Below, piece after piece: positions 36,430 through 42,342 of a DNA stretch of 42,342 nucleotides. The notes under the pieces were generated by a model. It was not told the origin of the DNA and did no database searches. It was given only the letters and a program-made list of their open reading frames with translations. The position numbers and the translations under genes were made by a program. This DNA is from Fidelibacterota bacterium (GTDB taxonomy: Bacteria > Pseudomonadota > Alphaproteobacteria > Rhodospirillales > Rhodospirillaceae). The first letter of the stretch is position 1; the number at the start of each line of letters is the position of its first letter. Where the stretch lies: NCBI GenBank assembly GCA_945903705.1, contig CAMDOZ010000009.1, forward strand, positions 1 to 42,342, read 5' to 3'.

Positions 36430-36589
36430 CCGCCGCGGTCAGCACCAGCATCGGCACCAGCGTTCCGGTGATGAGAACAAGGAGGCGAATCTGGAGCGGG
36501 AGAGGTTTGGGCGAGAACAGGGCTTGCGGAGACGCGGGCGCGCTGTTGCGCGCCTTTTCCTCGGACGTCCTGTCCCTGAAAGTATCCAC
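36430..36589 (-). pseudogene. N-terminal part of the HWE kinase, shifted one base out of frame
   Basis: A GTG at 36589, closely preceded by GGGGGG, opens a frame of about 30 polar cytosolic residues and then a membrane helix, LQIRLLVLITGTLVPMLVL, ending TAA. At 36429-36431 there are three C's (GGG on the coding strand). With only two, the frame would read straight on as TAA-VVFQTYDRAEDAA into the sensor domain. As written it ends at TGA about four codons later. Either a one-base insertion has broken the gene or the base is a sequencing error in a short G-run. Confidence 0.8.
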
Positions 36590-36709
36590 GATCCCCCCGC
36601 CCAGGCCGGCGCGCGGTTCCTAGTTTTCGCCGTTTATTCGAGGGTGTCTAGTGCCGCAGATTCAAAGCCGCTGCAACGCGGGGTGGAAAAGGCCGCACTT
36701 CAAATGAAA

Positions 36710-36736
36710 GACGGGCCGGCTTGAGGCCGGCCCGTC
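36710..36736 (-). terminator. Terminator after the metallo-beta-lactamase-fold gene
   Basis: GACGGGCCGGC (36710-36720) pairs perfectly with GCCGGCCCGTC (36726-36736) over a 5-base loop. On the minus strand it is followed by TTTCATTTG. It is 27 bases past the stop of the gene at 36763-38244. Confidence 0.75.
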
Positions 36737-36762
36737 CCTCGGAAAAGCTCGAAAATCGAGCC

Positions 36763-38244
36763 CTATTTCGCCTTGGCTTTGGCCTTGGACTTGGCGGCCA
36801 CGGGTTCGGGCACACCGATATCCCTGCGGAGATCGGTCATGGTGACCCGGCGGCCGTGGATCGGCGCGATCGCCGCGACATCCAAGCCGAGCCGTTCAAT
36901 ATTCTCGTGGAGATTGACGGAGTACGGATTGGGCGTGGCCGGCGGCGGCGCGTCGGGCGCCAGCGGCGAATAGGCGTCGGCTTCGCTGAGGATCTTCTCG
37001 TTGGGGAGATAGACCATCAGGAACCCGTCGGCATGGCCGCTGCCTTGGATGGCATGGAGCTCGATCGGGCGCTTACCGTCGGTAAGCACGTGCTTGTCGC
37101 CCACGGTTTCGAACGTCGCGGGCTTGCCGCCCGTGCTCATGCTGTCCGGGCCGAGCATGCGCGGATTGCCCCAGGCCGCTTCGTAGAACGGACGGGCGCT
37201 TTCGTGCGTGACGATCGTCGCCCCTTCCGCCACGAACGGCCGGAGGCCGCCGGAATGGTCGAAGTGCACGTGCGTGTTGACGACGTAACGGATGGGCTTG
37301 TTCGGCACAAGTTCCTTGGCCTTGTCGATCACCGCCTGGCCGCGCGCCGGGCTTTGCGGACCTTCGACGATCACAAGATGATCCGCTTGGTCGATCAGGA
37401 TGCTGTGGTGGCTACCACCCTTGAGGTAATAGACGCCGTCGGCCAACTGCTCGACCTCGACGTTGATCGGCGGTGCGGCGTAGCTCTTGACGTCGTCGGG
37501 AACCGCGTACGCCACCGTCGGGTTCTTCGTCACCGATGCAACAGTGATCTCGAGGACGGGGTGACCTCCTTGCGTCCGCACGATGCGGCCCGGGAATCGC
37601 ACGCCGTTGAAGTCCTTATAGTCGGAGTATGTAAACTCGACCGGCGTATCGCCCGTCACCGGATTGTCGAACTGGGAAAGAACGCGCATGACTTCGTTTT
37701 GCGCATTGATCGACCCGGTGAGCTTGAGATTGCCGACGGAGAACGAGACTTCGGAGCCGCCGTTCGCCGGAGTGCCCGTCGCTTTGTTGGCGGTCGCCGA
37801 GCGCAGGAAGCCGTGCGGTGTTGCCCAGGCTTCCACGATACGTTCTTGGACGGCGCCGGGTTGCGCGGCAATGGTGCCATTCGGCGCCACGTTCCACGCC
37901 ATCTCGCCGACGACATACTGATCGACCTTCGCTTCCACCGGCGCTGGACGCGCGCGGTTCGGATCGATCACCTGCAGTCTCGTCATCTCCACGCGGCCGG
38001 CCGCAGGATCGCTGTAGGAAACCGTCTGTGTGTAGGCGGACACGGCGAATTCAGGCCATGCCTGACCGGGAACCGGCGCTTGACCGAACTGATACCACTT
38101 GCCCGTACCGGTGAAGCTGATGGACGTCGTGCCAGGCGCATCGAGCGCCTTGGATGCCGCAGGCAACGTTCCCGCCGGCTCAGAGCAGCCGGCCAGCACC
38201 ATCGCCAAGCCGACACTTAACATTCCCAATTTTTTGAGATGCAT
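36763..38244 (-). CDS. MBL-fold metallo-hydrolase, lipoprotein
   Basis: A 493-residue protein. A lipoprotein signal ends in LAGC with Cys20 as the lipidated residue, so it is probably anchored in the periplasm. Residues about 40-255 are a novel-looking N-terminal region rich in beta strands. The metallo-beta-lactamase domain follows, with the metal motif HVHFDH (325-330), a later His in GSGHADGFLMVYLP and a C-terminal His in APIHGRRV. The last ten residues are almost all Lys and Ala. A very good AGGGAGG site precedes the ATG. It could hydrolyse esters, lactones or sulfur compounds; the substrate is not evident. It is a single gene with its own terminator. Confidence 0.88.
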   Translation of the reverse strand: MHLKKLGMLSVGLAMVLAGCSEPAGTLPAASKALDAPGTTSISFTGTGKWYQFGQAPVPGQAWPEFAVSAYTQTVSYSDPAAGRVEMTRLQVIDPNRARPAPVEAKVDQYVVGEMAWNVAPNGTIAAQPGAVQERIVEAWATPHGFLRSATANKATGTPANGGSEVSFSVGNLKLTGSINAQNEVMRVLSQFDNPVTGDTPVEFTYSDYKDFNGVRFPGRIVRTQGGHPVLEITVASVTKNPTVAYAVPDDVKSYAAPPINVEVEQLADGVYYLKGGSHHSILIDQADHLVIVEGPQSPARGQAVIDKAKELVPNKPIRYVVNTHVHFDHSGGLRPFVAEGATIVTHESARPFYEAAWGNPRMLGPDSMSTGGKPATFETVGDKHVLTDGKRPIELHAIQGSGHADGFLMVYLPNEKILSEADAYSPLAPDAPPPATPNPYSVNLHENIERLGLDVAAIAPIHGRRVTMTDLRRDIGVPEPVAAKSKAKAKAK

Positions 38245-38344
38245 ATTGATCCTCCCTGGACGCGCAAATCGGCGCGATGGTGCAACGAAATCAGGAGCTT
38301 AAGCAACGGGCCTTTGCGTGAAATCGCCGCGCCGCTTTGTAACA

Positions 38345-38375
38345 GGCCGGGCCCTTCTATTAGCAGGACCCGGCC
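38345..38375 (-). terminator. Possible terminator after the second ABC exporter
   Basis: GGCCGGG (38345-38351) pairs with CCCGGCC (38369-38375) across a loop of about 17 bases, some 20 bases past the exporter's stop. The T-run is poor (TGTTAC), so it is a weak or Rho-aided terminator at best. Confidence 0.4.
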
Positions 38376-38396
38376 CCATACAGACGGTATGACGGC

Positions 38397-40250
38397 TCAG
38401 GCCTCGTCGACGACCTGCTCCTCAGACTCAATCGGCTCTGCGGCGCCGGTGACGCTTGGCGCGTCGATCAAGGTCAACGGTTCCTTGATCGCTCCGGCCT
38501 GCCGGTCGAAGAGGCGGCGATACAGCCCGCCGGGATTGGCAAGCAGTGCCTCATGATTGCCGTCCTCGACGATCTGGCCGCGGTCGAAAACAAGAATGCG
38601 GTCGAGCGCCCGCACCGTAGAAAGCCGGTGCGCGATGATGATCGCGGTACGCCCCTTCATCAGGCGAACGATGGCTTCCTGAATCAGCGCCTCGGATTCG
38701 GAATCGAGGCTCGAGGTCGCCTCGTCCAGGATCAGGATCGGCGCATCGGCGAGGAAGGCGCGCGCGAGAGCAACGCGCTGGCGCTCGCCGCCGGAGAGTT
38801 TCACGCCGCGCTCGCCCACCAAGGTGGCGTAGGCCTTCGGAAGACGCATGATGAAGTCATGCGCATTGGCCAGCCTCGCCGCATGCTCGATGTCCGCCCG
38901 CGAGGCGCTTGGCCGCGCGTAGGAAATATTTTCCGCGAGACTGCGGTGAAACAGGATCGGTTCCTGCTGCACGATGGCGATCTGCGAGCGGAGCGACTGT
39001 TGCGTCGCGCCGCGCACATCCTGACCGTCGACAAGCACTCGCCCGCCGGTCACGTCGTAGAGACGCTGGATCAACTTCACGAAGGTCGTCTTGCCGGAGC
39101 CTGAGTGACCGACAAGGCCGACGCGCTCGCCGGCGCGAATGAGCACGGCGAGATCGTTGAAGAGTGCGGTTTCGTGACCACCGTAGCGGAAAGTCACGCG
39201 ATCGAACCTGACTTCGCCCGCGGTCAGACGCGCCGGTTTGGCGTCCGCCTTGTCCTCGATGCCGAGCGGTTGATCGTACATGGCGACCATCTCTTCCATG
39301 TCGTTCACCGAACGCTGGAGATGCTGGACGTGCTGGCCGATATCACGCAGATAACCATGCATGATGAAGTAGCTGGTGAGCACGTAAGTGACATCGCCCG
39401 GCGACGCCTGCCCAAGGAACCAGAGATAGAGCGACGTGCCGATGAGGGCGAGACGCACCACCCAGAGAAGGAGGATCTGCACGGTGCCCGACCAGGTCCC
39501 CAGGGTCCAGGTGCGGTCCGTGCGCCGCCGCCACTTGTCGATCAGGCGGGCAAAGCCGCCCTCCTCGCGGTTTTCGGCGCCGAAGGCTTTCACCACCGCA
39601 TTGCTGCTGATGGAGTCGGCAAGCGCCCCGCTCATGCGCGTATCCCAGACATTGGAAAGCGATGCAGCCGGCGCAACCAGGCGTGTGGCGAGCGTTACCG
39701 TGAGCGCGACATAGAGGACCGCGCCGACCGCCATGACGACGCCGAGCAACGGCGCCTGCGCGGCCAGCAGCAGCATGGTTCCCGTCAGCACGACCAGGGA
39801 CGGTACGAGGGCAAGCAGGATCGTGTCGTTCATCATGTCGAGCGCCCACATGCCGCGCGTGATCTTGCGTACGGTCGAGCCCGCGAACGTATTAGCATGC
39901 CAATCGGTCGAGAACCTTTGCACCCGATGGAACGTCTCACACGCAACATCGCTCATGATGCGCAAGGTAAAGCCGATGACCGACATCCAGGCGGTATGGC
40001 GCAGAACGACCATGCCGAGGCCGAGCCCGGCAATCGCGAAAAATAAGGGAAGGATGCTCTCGCGTCCGTTCTGGACGAGAGCGTCGATGAGTTTTCCCGC
40101 CACCACCGGCACGAAAATTTCGGTGAGCGTCGCACCGCTCATGGCAGCTGCGATAAGCATTGCGTAACCCGGCTGCTTAGCCCAATGGCGGAAGGTGAAC
40201 GCAAGAACGTCGCGCATCGCGTGCGCGCGCGGTTTTTTCTTGGATGACAT
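38397..40250 (-). CDS. ABC exporter, fused permease and ATPase (second copy)
   Basis: A 617-residue half-transporter with a basic N-terminus (SSKKKPRAH), six membrane helices (about 28-300) and an ATPase domain: Walker A GHSGSGKT (381-388), signature LSGGE (485-489), Walker B ILILDE (505-510), IAHRLST H-loop. The last 40 residues are an acidic tail with no known role. It has the same domain order and a similar length to the exporter at 32686-34533 but its sequence is clearly different, so this is not a recent duplication. It may be a homodimer or may pair with that protein. The substrate is unknown. Confidence 0.92.
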   Translation of the reverse strand: MSSKKKPRAHAMRDVLAFTFRHWAKQPGYAMLIAAAMSGATLTEIFVPVVAGKLIDALVQNGRESILPLFFAIAGLGLGMVVLRHTAWMSVIGFTLRIMSDVACETFHRVQRFSTDWHANTFAGSTVRKITRGMWALDMMNDTILLALVPSLVVLTGTMLLLAAQAPLLGVVMAVGAVLYVALTVTLATRLVAPAASLSNVWDTRMSGALADSISSNAVVKAFGAENREEGGFARLIDKWRRRTDRTWTLGTWSGTVQILLLWVVRLALIGTSLYLWFLGQASPGDVTYVLTSYFIMHGYLRDIGQHVQHLQRSVNDMEEMVAMYDQPLGIEDKADAKPARLTAGEVRFDRVTFRYGGHETALFNDLAVLIRAGERVGLVGHSGSGKTTFVKLIQRLYDVTGGRVLVDGQDVRGATQQSLRSQIAIVQQEPILFHRSLAENISYARPSASRADIEHAARLANAHDFIMRLPKAYATLVGERGVKLSGGERQRVALARAFLADAPILILDEATSSLDSESEALIQEAIVRLMKGRTAIIIAHRLSTVRALDRILVFDRGQIVEDGNHEALLANPGGLYRRLFDRQAGAIKEPLTLIDAPSVTGAAEPIESEEQVVDEA

Positions 40251-40639
40251 GTGACGCGTCCAGCGCCCAAGGCGCCGGCTCCAATTCGATATCTATGCAG
40301 AATGACCCAGGGCTTACGCCGGGGTCGGCGGTTCAGTTCCGTGACCTGTTGCCGGGCGGAGCCCGGGCTTGCGGTCTTACGGCGCTCTAATGGCGCGATC
40401 GGACCTTGTTATGAATGGTGCTCAGCATTGCCAGCCACCGCCGTAGTGAATGAACGGCCGGAACATACTGCGGGTGCGCTTCGCTTTCAACCGAAGCTAT
40501 GTCGCGCGATTCAAGGGGTTGGGCGCGCACCCTGCAAAAGCAAGAGCAAAACCTTGGATTTGCGCGTGTTTTTCGCTCCCCTCGCATGTCCCCCCGCGCT
40601 ACCAATCACAGGCGGGGACATAAGAGCGGGGATCAAAAA
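40251..40639. other. Intergenic region before the nucleoside transporters
   Basis: About 390 bases between divergent genes. A plus-strand frame runs into the transporter from 40499, but its first 47 codons are rich in Arg, Ser and Gln, unlike a CNT N-terminus, so I treat it as leader. The sequence is less coding-like than its surroundings. A GGGGAT just before 40640 is the likely ribosome site. No RNA gene is recognised. Confidence 0.5.
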
Positions 40640-41908
40640 CTGTTAGCGTTACAAAGCGCTTTGGGGCTTTTCGCCCTTATCGGCCTTGCGTGGCTTGTGC
40701 GCGACCGAAGCCGGACCGTCGTCTGGCGTCCGGTCATCATCGGCATCGGGCTCACGTTCATGCTGGCGGTGTTGCTCCTGAAAGTGCCGCTGCTCCAGAA
40801 CAGCCTCGCGGTGCTGAACGACGCCATGAACGTGCTGACCGACGCGACCCACGCAGGCTCGTCTTTCGTCTTCGGATATCTGGGCGGCGCTTCGCTGCCG
40901 TTTGAAGCAACGGGACCCGGATCGGCCTTCATCTTCGCCTTCCAGGCGCTGCCGATCATCCTTGTGGTCGGCGCCCTCTCGGCCCTTTTCTTCCACTGGC
41001 ACATCATCCAGCCGGTCGTGCGCGGCTTCGCTTGGGTCCTGAAGCGCACGATCGGTCTCGACGGACCGGCGGGGGTGTCGAGCGCCATGAACATCTTTGT
41101 CGGGATGGTGGAATCGCCCTTGGTGATCAGCCCGTACCTGCGCAAGGAATCTCGCGCCGGACTCTTTGTGATCATGACGGCGGGCATGGCGTCCAGCTCC
41201 GGCAGCGTGCTGGTGCTGTACGCGACCATCTTGAGCGGTTCTATTCCAAACGCGCTCGGCCAGCTGATCGCCGCTTCCATCATTTCGGCCCCCGCCGCTA
41301 TTGCCGTCGCCTTCATCATGTTTCCGCCCGATCGCAAGGAACTCAAGAATGCGACCGATCCAGCCGACGTCGCCATCGAGGGCCGCCGCGAGGGCGAGAA
41401 CGCGATGGCGGCCATCGCGCGCGGTACGCTCGACGGAATCCAGCTTTGGCTGAACGTCATGGCGATGCTGCTGGTGCTCGTGGCCCTGGTCTTCATGGTG
41501 AACGTGATCATCGCTTTCGTGACGCCCGATGTCGCGGGAGGCCCCCTCACGTTGCAGCGCGTTTTCGGTTGGATCATGTCGCCGCTGGCGTGGCTGCTCG
41601 GCATTCCCTGGAGCGAGGCGACGACAGCCGGCGCTCTTCTGGGGACGAAAACCGTCCTCAATGAAGTGATCGCCTACGACGAGCTGACCAAGCTGCCTGA
41701 AGGCGCCCTGTCGGAGCGTTCACGCATGATCATGACTTATGCGCTGTGCGGCTTTGCGAACTTTGCCTCGCTTGGCACCATGATCGGCGGCCTCGCCGCC
41801 ATGGTTCCGGAGCGCCGCAACGACATCGCAGCCCTTGCCCCAAAAACGGTCATTTCCGGAACGCTGGCCACCTGCATCGCGGGCGCCATTGTAGGTATTC
41901 TGAACTAG
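40640..41908 (+). CDS. Concentrative nucleoside transporter (CNT/NupC family)
   Basis: A proton- or sodium-driven nucleoside importer of the inner membrane, 422 residues with some ten membrane or re-entrant helices. Family blocks are VPLLQNSLAVLNDAMNVL, GSSFVFGYLGG, FAFQALPIILVVGALSALFF, GMVESPLVISPYL, MTAGMASSSGSVLVLYA and the later TKTVLNEVIAYDEL and CGFANFASLGTMIGGLAA. The start is set at CTG 40640: it has GGGGA eight bases upstream, and the same layout recurs in the tandem paralogue, which has no ATG, GTG or TTG in frame before the equivalent CTG. ATGs at 40499 and 40586 are alternatives that add an odd polar leader. Confidence 0.9.
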   Translation: MLALQSALGLFALIGLAWLVRDRSRTVVWRPVIIGIGLTFMLAVLLLKVPLLQNSLAVLNDAMNVLTDATHAGSSFVFGYLGGASLPFEATGPGSAFIFAFQALPIILVVGALSALFFHWHIIQPVVRGFAWVLKRTIGLDGPAGVSSAMNIFVGMVESPLVISPYLRKESRAGLFVIMTAGMASSSGSVLVLYATILSGSIPNALGQLIAASIISAPAAIAVAFIMFPPDRKELKNATDPADVAIEGRREGENAMAAIARGTLDGIQLWLNVMAMLLVLVALVFMVNVIIAFVTPDVAGGPLTLQRVFGWIMSPLAWLLGIPWSEATTAGALLGTKTVLNEVIAYDELTKLPEGALSERSRMIMTYALCGFANFASLGTMIGGLAAMVPERRNDIAALAPKTVISGTLATCIAGAIVGILN

Positions 41909-41938
41909 CTTCCGCGACGAATGTGAAAGATATTTGAC

Positions 41939-41958
41939 GGGAAGGGATATCCCTTCCC
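41939..41958. terminator. Perfect 20-base palindrome after the first transporter
   Basis: GGGAAGGGAT followed by its exact reverse complement ATCCCTTCCC, 30 bases past the first transporter stop. There is no T-run after it, only C's, so it may act as an mRNA-end stabiliser, an attenuator between the tandem genes or a protein-binding site rather than a true terminator. Confidence 0.4.
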
Positions 41959-42033
41959 CCGGGCTTTCGCCGCGCGCTATTCAAAAAAAGCGGGCCATCG
42001 AGAGCGGGGCATTTAATTAAGTGGGGATGCACC

Positions 42034-42342
42034 CTGTTAGCCTTGCAGAGCGCCTTAGGCTTATGCGTCATCATCGGTCTCGCATGGCTCATCAGTGAGA
42101 ACCGGCGCGGCGTTATTTGGCGGTCGGTGATCCTTGGGGTCGCGCTTCAGTTCGTCCTGGCGGTTTTGCTTCTAAAAGTCCCCGTGTTTCAGAACAGCCT
42201 CGCGGTTCTGAATGACGCGGTAAGCGGCCTTACCAACGCAACGCGCGCCGGAACGTCTTTTGTGTTCGGCTACCTTGGCGGTGCCGAGCTGCCGTTCGAA
42301 CCGACGGGCGCGGGCGCCAGCTTCGTCTTCGCCTTCCAGGCC
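42034..42342 (+). CDS. Second CNT-family nucleoside transporter, partial at window end
   Basis: The first 103 codons of a close paralogue of the preceding gene, cut by the window edge. It reads LLALQSALGLCVIIGLAWL, then VPVFQNSLAVLNDAVSGLT, then GTSFVFGYLGGAELPFEPTG. The in-frame stop at 41935 and the lack of any ATG, GTG or TTG before CTG 42034 point to a CTG start with GGGG seven bases upstream; the TTG at 42043 is a poorer alternative because its ribosome site would be 16 bases away. A tandem pair may split purine and pyrimidine nucleosides between them, but the sequence cannot show this. Confidence 0.85.
   Translation, partial: MLALQSALGLCVIIGLAWLISENRRGVIWRSVILGVALQFVLAVLLLKVPVFQNSLAVLNDAVSGLTNATRAGTSFVFGYLGGAELPFEPTGAGASFVFAFQA

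Overview
The window is GC-rich, densely coded bacterial DNA, most likely chromosomal and most likely from an alphaproteobacterium. The grounds are a DUF1489-family gene, an HWE-type histidine kinase with a single-domain response regulator, a class I PHA synthase, HemJ, and a GTCATC...GATCCAGGG palindromic repeat of a kind common in that class. I cannot place it below class level. I see no tRNA, rRNA, CRISPR array, transposase or phage gene.

Layout. 312-2413 (minus): molybdate uptake modA-modB-modC. 2462-3678 (minus): a DUF1489 gene, a possible structured RNA (2925-3065) and a methyltransferase. 3800-9074 (plus): methylmalonyl-CoA mutase small and large subunits with the MeaB chaperone, i.e. 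propionyl-CoA metabolism. 9080-11270 (plus): an M19 dipeptidase cut from its signal peptide by an in-frame amber codon, then an alpha/beta hydrolase. 11243-14319: a LysR regulator diverging from a 65-residue ORF plus phaC. 14335-16207 (minus): agmatine-to-putrescine genes aguA-aguB. 16264-18816: a TPR-methyltransferase, a cupin and an RlmI-like rRNA methyltransferase. 18949-21560 (plus): a two-subunit molybdenum hydroxylase, a plausible consumer of imported molybdate.

21557-29462 (minus) is the most interesting part. hemA-hemL-(histidine kinase)-(OmpR-type regulator)-hemC-hemE-hemF form one tight operon, with hemJ beyond a palindromic repeat. Four junctions are 4-bp ATGA overlaps, and two of these tie the two-component pair into the hem genes. 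hemA is a glutamyl-tRNA reductase, so ALA is made by the C5 route, which is unusual if the host is an alphaproteobacterium, where the ALA-synthase (C4) route is the rule. A tandem 11-bp repeat (TGTCAC core), spaced like a PhoB/OmpR-type site, lies just upstream of hemA. My working hypothesis is a haem-synthesis operon that carries its own two-component regulator.

29586-42342: a PRC-barrel protein, an S9 peptidase, an ABC exporter with a glutathione peroxidase, an HWE kinase (split by an apparent one-base frameshift) with its receiver protein, a metallo-beta-lactamase-fold lipoprotein, a second ABC exporter, and two tandem CNT-family nucleoside transporters. The second transporter runs off the window end, and both appear to start at a CTG codon.
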